64,000 nucleotides of DNA from Kosakonia quasisacchari (GCF_004331415.1 NZ_SJOP01000003.1:248001-312000); one strand, 5' to 3'; positions 9,080 through 18,494 are shown, counted from the first letter of the stretch. Made by a program: numbers and translations. Notes: a model not told the origin generated them from the letters alone.

Positions 9080-10078
9080 TTAGGCGTCCGGGAACTCACG
9101 CAGATAACGTTCTACGTCATCCACCATATGTTCGTTGCCGACAAAGAACGGACGGCGCTGGTGCAGACTTCCCGGTTGGATATCCAGAATACGGTTTTTG
9201 CCGTCGCTGGCTTTACCGCCCGCTTGTTCAGCGAGGAAAGCCATCGGGTTGCATTCGTACAGCAAGCGCAGTTTCCCTTCCGGGTGGCTGGCGGTGCTTG
9301 GGTAGAGGTAAATCCCGCCTTTCAGCAGGTTACGGTGGAAATCCGCCACCAGCGAACCGATGTAGCGCGTGGTGTAAGGGCGGTTGGTCGCTTTATCTTC
9401 TTCCTGGCAGAACTTCAGGTATTTCTTCACACCCTGCGGGAATTTGATGTAGTTGCCTTCGTTAATGGAGTAAGTGTTGCCACGCTCCGGGAAACGCATA
9501 CGCTCCTGGCTCAGGCAGAACACGCCGAGTGACGGATCGTAAGTGAAGGCGTGTACGCCGCAGCCGGTGGTGTAAACCAGCATGGTGGACGAACCGTAGA
9601 CCACATAACCAGCGGCGACTTGCTTGTTGCCCGGTTGCAGGAAGTCTTCCATGGTCACCGACGTGCCGACTGGCGTTACGCGGCGATAGATGGAGAAAAT
9701 TGTCCCGACGGAGACGTTAACGTCGATGTTGGAGGAACCATCCAGAGGATCCATCAGCACCACATATTTCGCGTGTTCACAGCCTTCGAAAACGACGATC
9801 TCATCTTCTTCTTCAGAGGCGATCCCAGCCACGATATCGCGGGCGCGGAGTGCGGCTTTCAGTTTTTCATTCGCGAACAGGTCGAGTTTTTGTTGCTCCT
9901 CGCCCTGCACGTTTTCAGCACCGCTTGCACCCAGGATATCGACCAGACCGGCCTTATTGATATCACGATGAATGATCTTGGCGCCCAGTTTTATCGCCGA
10001 CAGCAAAGCAGTCAGTTCACCCGTTGCATGCGAGAACTCATGCTGCTTTTCGACAATAAATTCACCTAACGTTTTCAT
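9080..10078 (-). CDS. fbp: Fructose-1,6-bisphosphatase class I
   Basis: The 332-residue enzyme converts fructose 1,6-bisphosphate to fructose 6-phosphate in gluconeogenesis. The family signature [11 protein letters not shown] lies near residues 109-119 and the acidic metal loop SEEEDE near residues 88-93. Length and N-terminus ([12 protein letters not shown]) agree with E. coli Fbp. It is transcribed alone, divergently from mpl with a 280-bp intergenic region. Confidence 0.98.
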   Translation of the reverse strand: MKTLGEFIVEKQHEFSHATGELTALLSAIKLGAKIIHRDINKAGLVDILGASGAENVQGEEQQKLDLFANEKLKAALRARDIVAGIASEEEDEIVVFEGCEHAKYVVLMDPLDGSSNIDVNVSVGTIFSIYRRVTPVGTSVTMEDFLQPGNKQVAAGYVVYGSSTMLVYTTGCGVHAFTYDPSLGVFCLSQERMRFPERGNTYSINEGNYIKFPQGVKKYLKFCQEEDKATNRPYTTRYIGSLVADFHRNLLKGGIYLYPSTASHPEGKLRLLYECNPMAFLAEQAGGKASDGKNRILDIQPGSLHQRRPFFVGNEHMVDDVERYLREFPDA

Positions 10079-10358
10079 AACACTTTCCCTGCATTTTTCA
10101 TGATGGAGTAAAGCGATTGTAGCCTGTGGTTTTCAGGTTGCTGCTCACAGCAAGTTCCGGATATTAAACAGCTGATACCGTAACAGCCAGAGCTTTCGCA
10201 AACGAAAACGCGAAGGTCATGCAACAATACTAACAAACATTCAAAAGTCCGCGCACAGGTGAATCGCGCCAGCTACATACGGATTATCCTGAAATGCATT
10301 TCTCTGCGGTTAAACATATGGGTAAAATGTGCGCCAGTTTAGGAAAGGATAATGACGA

Positions 10359-11741
10359 ATGCGCATTCATATTTTGGGGATTTGTGGCACTTTCATGGGC
10401 GGGCTGGCAATGCTGGCGCGCTCGCTGGGACACCAGGTAACGGGCTCGGACGACAGTGTCTATCCGCCAATGAGCACGCTGCTTGAGAATCAAGGGATTG
10501 AACTGATTGAAGGTTATGACGCAAGCCAGCTCTCTCCCGCGCCGGATTTGGTCATCATCGGCAACGTGATGAAGCGCGGTAACCCGTGTGTGGAAGCGGT
10601 GCTGGAAAAGAACATTCCGTTTATGTCTGGCCCGCAATGGCTGCATGACTTTGTGCTGCGCGACCGTTGGGTTGTCGCCATTGCCGGTACGCATGGTAAA
10701 ACCACTACCGCCGGCATGGCGACCTGGATCCTTGAAGCCTGCGGCTATAAACCGGGTTTTGTGATTGGCGGCGTTCCGGGCAACTTTGACGTCTCTGCGC
10801 GCCTGGGCGAAAGTCCGTTCTTCGTGATTGAAGCCGATGAATATGACTGCGCCTTCTTCGACAAACGTTCCAAATTTGTCCATTACTGCCCGCGTACGCT
10901 GGTGCTCAATAACCTTGAGTTTGACCACGCGGATATTTTCGACGACCTGAAAGCGATCCAGAAACAGTTCCACCACCTGGTGCGTATCGTGCCGGGGCAG
11001 GGGAAAATCATCTGGCCGGAAAACGACATCAACCTGAAACAGACGATGGCGATGGGCTGCTGGAGCGAGCAGGAACTGGTGGGCGAGCAGGGCCACTGGC
11101 AGGCGAAAAAACTGAACACCGACGCCTCCAACTGGGAAGTGTGGCTGGATAACGAACGCGTCGGTCAGGTGCACTGGGGTTTGGTGGGCGAACACAACAT
11201 GCATAATGGCCTGATGGCGATTGCCGCCGCGCGCCATGTCGGTGTTGCCCCGGCAGATGCGGCGAAGGCGCTGGACTCTTTTATCAACGCGCGCCGTCGC
11301 CTGGAACTGCGTGGCGAAGCCAATGGTGTTACGGTGTATGACGATTTTGCGCATCACCCGACAGCAATCCTGGCAACCCTCGCTGCGCTGCGCGGTAAAG
11401 TGGGCGGCACCGCGAAGATCATCGCCGTGCTGGAGCCTCGCTCAAACACCATGAAAATGGGCATCTGCAAAGACGATCTGGCCCCGTCGCTGGGACGCGC
11501 TGACGAGGTGTATCTGCTGCAACCGCCGCATATTCCCTGGCAAGTGGCGGAAGTGGCGGATGCCTGCGTGCAGCCTGCGCACTGGAGTGCGGATATCGAT
11601 ACGCTGGCGGATATGATTGTCAAAAGCGCGCAGCCGGGCGATCACATTCTGGTGATGAGTAACGGCGGATTTGGCGGGATCCACCAGAAACTGCTCGATG
11701 GACTGGCGAAAAAAGCGCAGCTCGCTGCTGAAAACACCTGA
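10359..11741 (+). CDS. mpl: UDP-MurNAc:L-Ala-gamma-D-Glu-meso-DAP ligase (murein peptide ligase)
   Basis: The 460-residue Mur-ligase-family enzyme attaches recycled murein tripeptide to UDP-MurNAc in the cytoplasm. The N-terminal Rossmann domain starts MRIHILGICGTFMGGLA, the ATP loop GTHGKTTTAGM is near residues 109-119, and the C-terminal domain contains YDDFAHHPTA. AGGA upstream supports the ATG at 10359; a nearby ATG at 10352 is out of frame. It is monocistronic with a terminator at 11762-11793. Confidence 0.97.
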   Translation: MRIHILGICGTFMGGLAMLARSLGHQVTGSDDSVYPPMSTLLENQGIELIEGYDASQLSPAPDLVIIGNVMKRGNPCVEAVLEKNIPFMSGPQWLHDFVLRDRWVVAIAGTHGKTTTAGMATWILEACGYKPGFVIGGVPGNFDVSARLGESPFFVIEADEYDCAFFDKRSKFVHYCPRTLVLNNLEFDHADIFDDLKAIQKQFHHLVRIVPGQGKIIWPENDINLKQTMAMGCWSEQELVGEQGHWQAKKLNTDASNWEVWLDNERVGQVHWGLVGEHNMHNGLMAIAAARHVGVAPADAAKALDSFINARRRLELRGEANGVTVYDDFAHHPTAILATLAALRGKVGGTAKIIAVLEPRSNTMKMGICKDDLAPSLGRADEVYLLQPPHIPWQVAEVADACVQPAHWSADIDTLADMIVKSAQPGDHILVMSNGGFGGIHQKLLDGLAKKAQLAAENT

Positions 11742-11759
11742 TTGAAATAAACAAAATAA

Positions 11760-11795
11760 AAAACCGCGCCCGAAACCTGGCGCGGTTTTTTTATG
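11760..11795. terminator. Bidirectional terminator between mpl and the DUF4432 gene
   Basis: Stem aaccgcgcc / ggcgcggtt with an 8-nt loop, preceded by an A-rich stretch and followed by seven T. It serves the convergent genes on both sides. Confidence 0.88.
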
Positions 11796-11803
11796 CCTGT
11801 GCG

Positions 11804-13012
11804 TTACTCTTTCGCCATTGGCGTTTCAATGGACTGCGGCGTTTTGCTGCCCTGAATTTCCTGCACGCGTTTCTCTACTTCAGCTACCTGGCCGCTGTTG
11901 TGCAGCAGCGTATAGGTTAAATCGAAGCGGGTGCTCTGGCCTGGTTGCAGCTGTTTCACGCGTTTTTGCTCGCGTTCAATGGTCACCGGATAGGCGTAGC
12001 TGGTGCCCGGCTCGATACCGGTCACGTAACCCTGTTTTTCCGTATCGGTATTTTTCCACAGCGTCAGCACCGGCAACTGTTCGGTGTTGTAGCTAATCGC
12101 CACGCCTTTGTCCCCGGCCTTGTTCAGCAATGCCGCGACAGTCTGTTTGCTGGCATCGGCCAGCGGCTTGATATTAAACACCATTTCGTCGAAGCCTTTG
12201 GTCGGCCCGGCGTAAGTTTGCCACTCTTTCAGCCCTTTTTTGGCGTAATCATTGAACGGGCTGACGTTTTCATACGGCGTAATAAAGCGCGCGCCCTGCT
12301 CAAGAATCGGCTTGCTGAAGTTGCTGTGGTAGATGATCTGGTAATCGTGCGGGTAGTCAGCGTGGTTGGTCAGCACGTCATGCAGGCTGAAACTGTTGCT
12401 GCCGGGAATGTAGCGCAGTTCCATTTCTGTTTGCAGATCTGCTTTTTTGAATGTGCTCTCTTTCACTAACCCGCGAATGCGAATTTCATACGGCGCGGTT
12501 TCGCTGACATCGACGGAAACCTGCGAAGCAGGCGTGTTGCCCGCTTTGCCGTGCAGGGTGTAAATCTGCCCGTCTGCTGTTACCGGATGGCCGGTCCATT
12601 CGTAACCGCAGCGCACCACCATTTCGTTGAAACCTTCCAGCCAGCCGAGGCCGTTACGGCTTTCCAGGTTGATAAATGCCGGGTTCACTATTTCTTTTAC
12701 CGGTGAGCTCCAGCCCATATGTACGCCAAAACCGTCGGCATAGAGCAAGTTCATGCCGCGTGTCGGGCTCAGCGCGATAGTCAGGCCGTTTTTACTGCTC
12801 AATTTAATGACTTTGCTGCCTTCTTGTTTACCGCCGTGCAGCACCACCTGTTCAATGCTGAATTCCTGGTCTTTGATGTTCAGCTGATCGCTGCTGATCC
12901 GCCAGTTTCCCTGCTCAATACCGCCTTCAGCACTTGTCAGCACCCAGGTTTTCGCCATCACCTGGCCGGATACAAGCAGGGCAAGTGCGGAAAGCATTAC
13001 TGTTTTTTTCAT
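11804..13012 (-). CDS. Secreted DUF4432 / aldose-1-epimerase-like protein
   Basis: A 402-residue protein with a Sec signal peptide (MKKTVMLSALALLVSGQVMA, residues 1-20). The mature part resembles the DUF4432 branch of the galactose-mutarotase superfamily: SPTRGMNLLYADG and a TLHGKAGNTPA segment are the recognisable landmarks, with several conserved histidines and acidic residues. Mutarotases interconvert sugar anomers; the substrate here is unknown and periplasmic location is unusual. The start at 13012 is chosen for the signal peptide and an AAGGA site. A CRP-like half-conserved motif (13085-13100) and a 12-bp-arm inverted repeat (13198-13231) lie upstream. Confidence 0.8.
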   Translation of the reverse strand: MKKTVMLSALALLVSGQVMAKTWVLTSAEGGIEQGNWRISSDQLNIKDQEFSIEQVVLHGGKQEGSKVIKLSSKNGLTIALSPTRGMNLLYADGFGVHMGWSSPVKEIVNPAFINLESRNGLGWLEGFNEMVVRCGYEWTGHPVTADGQIYTLHGKAGNTPASQVSVDVSETAPYEIRIRGLVKESTFKKADLQTEMELRYIPGSNSFSLHDVLTNHADYPHDYQIIYHSNFSKPILEQGARFITPYENVSPFNDYAKKGLKEWQTYAGPTKGFDEMVFNIKPLADASKQTVAALLNKAGDKGVAISYNTEQLPVLTLWKNTDTEKQGYVTGIEPGTSYAYPVTIEREQKRVKQLQPGQSTRFDLTYTLLHNSGQVAEVEKRVQEIQGSKTPQSIETPMAKE

Positions 13013-13197
13013 TATTTCGTCCTTTTTAGCTGAATCGATTATCTGTACCACGGCTGAAATCTACGTTTTGCGCAGCAGAGAAAATGTGATCTGTTTCATT
13101 TGGTGAAAAAGAGCGCTAAAGAGAACGTAAAAAGCGCGTATTGATCGCATTTATCTATGAAATGAAAGCTATAGAGGCGGGAAATATGTGATGGTGG

Positions 13198-13231
13198 ATG
13201 ATTTTAGCTTTAACGATTCAGCTAAAATCAT
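13198..13231. promoter_or_regulatory. Long perfect inverted repeat between yjgA and the DUF4432 gene
   Basis: Perfect 12-bp arms, atgattttagct and agctaaaatcat, surround a 10-nt spacer. No T-run follows on either strand, so it does not look like a terminator. It lies 186 bp upstream of the DUF4432 start and 84 bp past the yjgA stop, and could be an operator or a structured RNA element. Confidence 0.5.
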
Positions 13232-13281
13232 GCAAGCATTAATGAGGTAATAAATGAAGAAGAAAGGGGAAGCGGGAAAAG

Positions 13282-13301
13282 CCCTCTCCCGCAGGAGAGG
13301 G
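13282..13301. repeat. Small palindromic repeat downstream of yjgA
   Basis: Arms ccctctcc and ggagaggg with a 4-nt loop. It repeats the palindrome seen between ytfQ and ytfR (3278-3300) and lies 14 bp after the yjgA stop. Confidence 0.65.
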
Positions 13302-13315
13302 TTAGCACAGTGCGA

Positions 13316-13870
13316 TTACTGTTCGCTGGTTTCGGCCAGTTCACGCAGAAACTGGAAGATTAAACGCGCGGATTTCGGCGGTTTGTTACCTTCTTTCTCT
13401 TTCTTCGCATTACGGATGAGCGAACGTAGCTGCTGGCGGTCAGCGTCCGGCCACAGGTTCAGCACCTCTGGCACCGCATCATCACCCTCTTCAATCAGGC
13501 GATCGCGGATCTGCTCCAGTTTGTGGAAAAAAGCAACTTGCTGGTTGTGGCGGTTTTTCAGCTTATCCAGCGCCTGGCGAATCGGATCGACATCGCGCTG
13601 ACGCAGCATTTTACCGATCAACTGCAACTGACGGCGGCGACCCTCTTTCTTAATGCGCTGCGCCAGTTCAATGGCGTCGCGCAGATCCTGGTCGAGCGGG
13701 AGTTTATCCAGCGCGTTTTTGCCAAGATCGACCATTTCCGCGCCGAGCTGCTTTAACTCTTCAGCATCGCGCTTAATTTCACTCTTACTGACCCAGATGA
13801 TCTCATCATCTTCGTCTTCAATATCATCACCGGGCACGTCGTCGAGCCAGTCGTCGGGCTGCTTTGTCAT
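13316..13870 (-). CDS. darP: DarP/YjgA, 50S ribosome-associated protein
   Basis: A 184-residue, highly charged helical protein (formerly YjgA, DUF615) that associates with late 50S assembly intermediates near the peptidyl-transferase centre. The N-terminus is very acidic ([15 protein letters not shown]) and the rest is rich in Lys, Arg and Gln, typical of the family. The start at 13870 ([11 protein letters not shown]) has a GGAG site and fits the family; it is divergent from pmbA with a 94-bp gap. Confidence 0.95.
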   Translation of the reverse strand: MTKQPDDWLDDVPGDDIEDEDDEIIWVSKSEIKRDAEELKQLGAEMVDLGKNALDKLPLDQDLRDAIELAQRIKKEGRRRQLQLIGKMLRQRDVDPIRQALDKLKNRHNQQVAFFHKLEQIRDRLIEEGDDAVPEVLNLWPDADRQQLRSLIRNAKKEKEGNKPPKSARLIFQFLRELAETSEQ

Positions 13871-13964
13871 CTCAGGCTCCTTAAAAAAGAGGCTAATGTT
13901 ACCAGTTAAGGCGCGCACTGAAAAACGGTTCTCTGTTAGACTTCAAAGATTCTCTCCCTTAATT

Positions 13965-15317
13965 ATGGCATTGGCGATGAAAGTAATCACACAAGTTGCA
14001 CAACAACGCAAAACGCTGGAAGAGGCGGTTTCCACCGCGCTGGAATTAGCCGCCGGAAAAGCGGACGGTGCGGAAGTGGCTGTCAGTAAAACTACCGGGA
14101 TTGGCGTTAGCACGCGCTACGGCGAAGTGGAGAATGTCGAATTTAACAGCGATGGCGCGCTGGGGATAACCGTCTATCACCAGAACCGCAAAGGCAGCGC
14201 GTCGTCGACCGATCTCAGCCCCGAAGCGATTGCCCGCACCGTGCAGGCGGCGCTTGATATCGCGCGTTACACCTCGCCAGATCCTTACGCAGGCATTGCG
14301 GATAAAGATCTGCTGGCGTTCGAGGCACCGGATCTCGATTTGTTCCACCCGGCGGAAGTGACGCCCGATGAAGCTATCGAATGGGCCGCGCGCGCGGAAC
14401 AGGCGGCGCTGAAAGCGGATAAACGCATTAATAATACCGAAGGCGGCAGCTTCAACAGCCACTACGGCATTAAAGTCTTCGGCAACAGCCACGGCATGCT
14501 GCAAAGCTACTGCTCAACGCGTCACTCCTTGTCGAGCTGCGTGATTGCTGAAGAGAATGGCGACATGGAGCGCGATTACGCTTACACCATCAGCCGCGAT
14601 ATTAACGAACTGCAAACGCCGGAGTGGGTCGGCGAAGAGTGTGCTAAGCGCACGCTGTCCCGCCTGTCGCCGCGTAAGCTGCCGACCATGAAAGCGCCGG
14701 TGATTTTCGGTCACGAAGTGGCGACCGGCCTGTTTGGTCACCTGGTGGGCGCGATTGCCGGGGGTTCTGTCTACCGCAAATCAACGTTCCTGCTGGATTA
14801 TCTCGGCAAACAAATCCTGCCTGAATGGCTGACCATTGAAGAACATCCGCACCTGCTGAAAGGGCTGGCGTCTTCACCGTTCGACAGCGAAGGCGTGCGT
14901 ACTGAACGCCGCGATATCGTCAAAGATGGCGTGCTGATGCAGTGGCTGCTGACCAATTACTCCGCGCGTAAGCTGGGGCTGAAAAGCACCGGGCATGCAG
15001 GCGGTATCCATAACTGGCGCATTGCCGGGCGCGGTTTGAGCTTTGAGCAAATGCTAAAAGAGATGGGCACCGGGCTTGTGGTCACCGAGCTAATGGGCCA
15101 GGGCGTGAGCGGCATTACCGGCGATTATTCGCGCGGCGCGTCCGGTTTTTGGGTAGAAAATGGTGAAATCCAGTACCCGGTGAGCGAAATTACCATTGCC
15201 GGAAATTTGAAAGATATGTGGCGTAATATCGTTACCGTTGGTGACGATATCGAACACCGTAGCAATATTCAGTGTGGTTCAGTATTACTCCCGGAGATGA
15301 AAATCGCCGGACAATAA
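13965..15317 (+). CDS. pmbA: PmbA/TldE, metalloprotease complex subunit
   Basis: A 450-residue TldE-type protein. Together with TldD it forms a hexameric peptidase that degrades unfolded peptides and matures microcin B17; TldD supplies the HEXXH active site, which is absent here as expected. The C-terminal [12 protein letters not shown] is a family hallmark. The start MALAMKVIT matches E. coli; an internal ATG at 13977 is a possible alternative because neither has a strong ribosome site. Confidence 0.97.
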   Translation: MALAMKVITQVAQQRKTLEEAVSTALELAAGKADGAEVAVSKTTGIGVSTRYGEVENVEFNSDGALGITVYHQNRKGSASSTDLSPEAIARTVQAALDIARYTSPDPYAGIADKDLLAFEAPDLDLFHPAEVTPDEAIEWAARAEQAALKADKRINNTEGGSFNSHYGIKVFGNSHGMLQSYCSTRHSLSSCVIAEENGDMERDYAYTISRDINELQTPEWVGEECAKRTLSRLSPRKLPTMKAPVIFGHEVATGLFGHLVGAIAGGSVYRKSTFLLDYLGKQILPEWLTIEEHPHLLKGLASSPFDSEGVRTERRDIVKDGVLMQWLLTNYSARKLGLKSTGHAGGIHNWRIAGRGLSFEQMLKEMGTGLVVTELMGQGVSGITGDYSRGASGFWVENGEIQYPVSEITIAGNLKDMWRNIVTVGDDIEHRSNIQCGSVLLPEMKIAGQ

Positions 15318-15373
15318 CTCCGTGGCGCACAGAGTTGCGCCTTTAGCGTAAATAATAAAAAAGGAAGTGAGCA

Positions 15374-15760
15374 ATGCGTAAAAACCTGTTAGCGCTCCTG
15401 GCTGTATCATCGTTGTTTGTTGGATCGTCGGTGTTCGCTGCCGATCTTGAAGATGATATGGGCACCCTGAATGACAATCTCAAAGTGGTGCAGAAAACCA
15501 GCGACGCCGGCGAGATGAAAGATGCATTAACCAAAATGCGTACCGCCGCATTAGATGCACAAAAAGCGACACCGCCGAAACTGGAAGGCAAAGCGGCAGA
15601 CAGCGCGGAGATGAAAGATTTCCGCCACGGCTTTGATGTGCTGGTTGGTCAGATCGACGGCGCGCTGAAACTGGCTAACGAAGGCAAAGTGAAAGAGGCG
15701 CAGGACGCCGCTAAAGGGTTTGTTGATACCCGCAACACGTATCACAAGAAATACCGTTAA
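15374..15760 (+). CDS. cybC: Soluble cytochrome b562
   Basis: A 128-residue periplasmic four-helix-bundle haem protein. The signal peptide ends VFA (about residue 22). In the mature protein M7 (ADLEDDM) and H102 (NTYHKKYR) are both present, so the two axial haem ligands are intact. The gene is full length, unlike the disrupted copy of E. coli K-12. AAGGAAGTG precedes the ATG; it lies 56 bp after pmbA and has its own terminator. Confidence 0.95.
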   Translation: MRKNLLALLAVSSLFVGSSVFAADLEDDMGTLNDNLKVVQKTSDAGEMKDALTKMRTAALDAQKATPPKLEGKAADSAEMKDFRHGFDVLVGQIDGALKLANEGKVKEAQDAAKGFVDTRNTYHKKYR

Positions 15761-15779
15761 TTCGGTATCAGGTTAAACG

Positions 15780-15806
15780 AAGCGGGGCAATTGCCCCGCT
15801 TTTTAC
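15780..15806 (+). terminator. Terminator of cybC
   Basis: A perfect palindrome, agcggggcaattgccccgct, is followed by a T-run. Confidence 0.9.
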
Positions 15807-15886
15807 TTCAGCTTCTTGACCGGAATTTCCGGTGTCCGCTTTTTATTGTGTGCTTCCCTGGTGCTGTTTCATTTTTAAAACGCGTT

Positions 15887-15902
15887 ATGTCAGGGGATCA
15901 AA
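15887..15902. repeat. 16-bp direct repeat, left copy (duplicate of the oxidoreductase gene end)
   Basis: The sequence atgtcaggggatcaaa is identical to 16276-16291, which contains the stop codon and last codons of the quinone oxidoreductase gene. This left copy is not part of any gene. Such a duplicated gene end flanking a short insert resembles an attachment-site pair or a target duplication. Confidence 0.7.
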
Positions 15903-16275
15903 TTCATCTGTTGTTAAATCTCTCTCGTGTTGAGTAAACATTGTCAGCATCAGTTATTTTTAGTTTGGTGGAATGGTTCCGTTCATTAATAGAAGGGTTA
16001 CTTTAATTAACCCCCGTGCTGTGAACGGGATAAGGGGACACTGCGTCCCCCTTATCAATCCCCGCAACCCCGCGGGAAATCGGTGCTTCGCACTACGCTC
16101 ACCTCCCGAGCGTCTGTCTGCGGTCGGCTCGACTCGACGTCCTGTCTCGTTTCGCCTCTGGCCGCCATCCATGGCGTCCAGACCTTGCCATTCACTCTTC
16201 GGTTCGCCGATTTCAGCGGGGACCCAACCCCATCGCTGCGAAGTTCATGCACTTTTTTAATAACGTATCGCTGCA
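15903..16275. other. Repeat-flanked islet with nested hairpins, no convincing gene
   Basis: About 373 bp lie between the two 16-bp repeats. The left part carries a nested stem (ccgttca 15979-15985 with tgaacgg 16022-16028, enclosing gggtta/taaccc), then a long hairpin (16029-16056) and a small gtgc-ttc-gcac hairpin (16083-16093). The remainder is GC-rich in a different style from its neighbours. Overlapping short open frames on both strands look like chance products. It may be a relic of a mobile element or encode a structured RNA; I do not recognise it. Confidence 0.5.
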
Positions 16276-16291
16276 ATGTCAGGGGATCAAA
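16276..16291. repeat. 16-bp direct repeat, right copy (end of the oxidoreductase gene)
   Basis: Identical to 15887-15902. It covers the last codons and stop of the leftward oxidoreductase gene, so the gene end is intact here and duplicated on the far side of the islet. Confidence 0.7.
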
Positions 16292-17241
16292 ATCACCTTC
16301 CCGCTAAACAGCCGGTTTTCCAGCAAGTTATGTGCCTCTTTACCGCGATAGAGCGGAAAAGATGCCACCTCCGGCAATTTAATATGTCCCGCTTTTAGCA
16401 ACGCAAACAGCCGATCGGCGCGGCGCTGCCGCTCGTGCTGCGATGTCAGGTAAGTCCACAGATCGGCACCAATAACACCGGTAGATCGCAACAAAAATTG
16501 CGCCGGATCCGGCGTGGGGATCGTACCGCCGGACATGCCGAACAGCACAACGCGCCCGCCATCTTTCAGGCTATCCAGGCTTTGTAGCAGTGTGCTGCCA
16601 ACGGAATCAAACACGATATCGCAACCCGACGTATGCCAGGCGCGAACCTGTTCAGGCCAGGCGTCGTAATTAGCGGCGGCGTCTGCGCCGTTACGCAGGC
16701 AGAGGCTTTGCTTGGCCTGACTTGAGGCCACGGCAAACACCTGCACTCCCCGGTGAACCAGCATTTGCGTCAGCAGGCTGCCCACCCCGCCAGCGGCGGC
16801 CAGCACGGTGGCACGCATGCCGGGGACCACCGGTAACACATCATGCAACAGATAATCGGCGGTTAAACCCTGTAACAGAATCGACGCCGCCTCTGCTTCA
16901 GAAAGCCAGTCAGGCAGGCGGATGGCGTGTTCCTGTGCCACCACAATATGGCTGGCGTGCGCCAGCGGCACATCGGCAAAACCCGCGCGATCCCCCGGCT
17001 GCCAGCCGCTTACACCGCTACCCACGGCAATCACCTGACCGGCACCTTCATAGCCGGCAACCCAGGGCGCGCTTCCTGCCAGTGGGTAACGACCCTGGCG
17101 GCGATAGATATCCGCAAAATTCAGACCGGCGGCAGACACGTCGACCAGCAGCTCGCCCGCGCCGGGCTGCGGCGTAGGTTGATTGTGCAGGTAGAGCACG
17201 TCCGATGCGCCAAATTCATTGAAAACCAGCGATTGCATCAT
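16279..17241 (-). CDS. NADPH:quinone oxidoreductase-type zinc-independent MDR protein
   Basis: A 320-residue medium-chain reductase. The N-terminal GroES-like domain contains GLNFADIYRRQGRYP, typical of quinone oxidoreductases, and the structural-zinc cysteines of alcohol dehydrogenases are absent. The nucleotide-binding turn AAGGVGSLL is at residues 149-157, and SVGSTLLQSLDSLKDGGRVV follows. The likely reaction is NADPH-dependent reduction of a quinone or enone; the substrate is unknown. It is divergent from the LysR gene at 17351, which probably controls it. The start is one of two consecutive ATGs (17241 or 17238). Confidence 0.85.
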   Translation of the reverse strand: MMQSLVFNEFGASDVLYLHNQPTPQPGAGELLVDVSAAGLNFADIYRRQGRYPLAGSAPWVAGYEGAGQVIAVGSGVSGWQPGDRAGFADVPLAHASHIVVAQEHAIRLPDWLSEAEAASILLQGLTADYLLHDVLPVVPGMRATVLAAAGGVGSLLTQMLVHRGVQVFAVASSQAKQSLCLRNGADAAANYDAWPEQVRAWHTSGCDIVFDSVGSTLLQSLDSLKDGGRVVLFGMSGGTIPTPDPAQFLLRSTGVIGADLWTYLTSQHERQRRADRLFALLKAGHIKLPEVASFPLYRGKEAHNLLENRLFSGKVILIP

Positions 17242-17350
17242 TAAGAACCCAATAAACGATAATGGCGCTATTATTTCCTGCGTTCTGTTGAGGATAAATG
17301 GGGCGTTGTTATCTTCATTTGATACTGTGGGTTTAGAATGCGGGTGAAAA

Positions 17351-18244
17351 ATGGACTATCTCAAATGCGTTGAGTCGTTTGTCAGCACCATCAGGTTCGG
17401 CAGTTTTACCGCCGCCGCCGACTCGTTAGGCATCACGCCAGCGATGGTCGGTAAACATGTGCGTGAACTCGAGCGTCGCACCGGCTGCAAGCTACTGCAC
17501 CGCACTACGCGCCGCCAGGGGTTAACCGAAGCCGGTCAGCGTTTTTACCAGTACGGTCTGCAAATCCTCGCCACCGTTCGCGAAGCGGACGGGTTAGCCA
17601 ATCATCTCTATGAAAATGTCTCTGGCCTGCTGCGCATCAGCGCGCCGGTGGTCTGGGGCAACCATGTTTTGACCCCCATTTTGTCGCGTTTTTTACAGCA
17701 ATATCCCGGTGTGGATGCGGAAATGGTGCTTGGCGATCGCAAAGTCTCGCTGATTGAGGAGCGTTTCCAGATCGCGATCCGCATCGGCTCTGTTAATGAT
17801 GAAGGGATGATTGCCATTCCGCTGGCTCCTTACCAGATGATCCTCGCCGCATCGCCTGGCTATTTAGCCCGCCACGGTACGCCGGAAACCCCGGACGAGT
17901 TAACGCAGCATCACTGCATCAGTTTTAGCCAATGGCGCTCCGATCACAGTTGGCAGCTGGAAGGGCCAGATGGTAAGCAAGAGGTGCCAATTACCCCTCG
18001 GTTGATGGTGGATTCCGGCGAGGCGATTCGCCAGGCGGCGCTGGCCGGGCTGGGGATTGTGCAGCACGCCGACATCATGTTGCAGCGGGATATTGATGCA
18101 GGCCGCCTGTGTGCCGTGCTGCCGGGCTATTTACCGCCGCCGCGTCCGATGCACTTATTACATTTGCCCGGTAGGCCGCTGTTGCCGCTGGTATCGTCAT
18201 TCACGGATTATCTATTACGGGCGCTGAACGGCGGGCAGGAATAA
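17351..18244 (+). CDS. LysR-family transcriptional regulator
   Basis: A 297-residue regulator with the N-terminal winged helix-turn-helix (residues 1-60, GSFTAAADSLGITPAMVGKHVRELERR) and a C-terminal effector domain beginning near residue 90 (GLLRISAPVVWG). It is most like the CrgA/DsdC-like group of small LysR proteins. It is divergent from the oxidoreductase with a 109-bp shared promoter region, the usual layout of a LysR protein and its target. Confidence 0.88.
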   Translation: MDYLKCVESFVSTIRFGSFTAAADSLGITPAMVGKHVRELERRTGCKLLHRTTRRQGLTEAGQRFYQYGLQILATVREADGLANHLYENVSGLLRISAPVVWGNHVLTPILSRFLQQYPGVDAEMVLGDRKVSLIEERFQIAIRIGSVNDEGMIAIPLAPYQMILAASPGYLARHGTPETPDELTQHHCISFSQWRSDHSWQLEGPDGKQEVPITPRLMVDSGEAIRQAALAGLGIVQHADIMLQRDIDAGRLCAVLPGYLPPPRPMHLLHLPGRPLLPLVSSFTDYLLRALNGGQE

Positions 18245-18406
18245 GTAAACCTTATTCACCTCACACTTTCCCCCTCCCACTCGCTGTTTTTTTGTGCTTT
18301 TTCGTTGCCTATTTCCCGCCTCTTTTGGTCAAAATTGTGACCCCTATACAGTGAAAAATCTCTGAACGGCCTCATTTTGCGGCGCAGATCACTAAAGCCC
18401 TCCGCG

Positions 18407-18426
18407 TTTCCACTTCGAAGTGGAAA
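18407..18426. promoter_or_regulatory. Perfect 20-bp palindrome upstream of the PRD/SFCGS operon
   Basis: TTTCCACTTCGAAGTGGAAA is a perfect palindrome centred 78 bp before the first start codon of the operon (18495). No hairpin T-run follows. Position and symmetry suit a dimeric activator or repressor, the best candidate being the BglG-type protein encoded by the last gene. I could not find a sigma-54 -24/-12 element in the interval, which argues against a DgaR-like activator. Confidence 0.6.
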
Positions 18427-18494
18427 ACTCCTCGCTACAAACTCTTAACCTGCAACGTTAGTTTTACTGTGAAGCCATTAACGGGGTACGACGA

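Noticed and set aside
10284..11357. 357-codon open frame antisense to mpl
   Set aside because: Composition typical of a reverse-strand shadow (many His, Arg, Gln), no start signal, and fully covered by mpl.
16083..16120. C4-type phage antisense RNA
   Set aside because: The GC-rich hairpin reminded me of phage C4 RNAs, but I could not confirm the consensus and there are no phage genes nearby.
15960..16307. Several overlapping 70-95 codon frames on both strands of the islet
   Set aside because: No ribosome site, Arg/Pro/Ser-rich translations, and they run across hairpins and into the oxidoreductase end.
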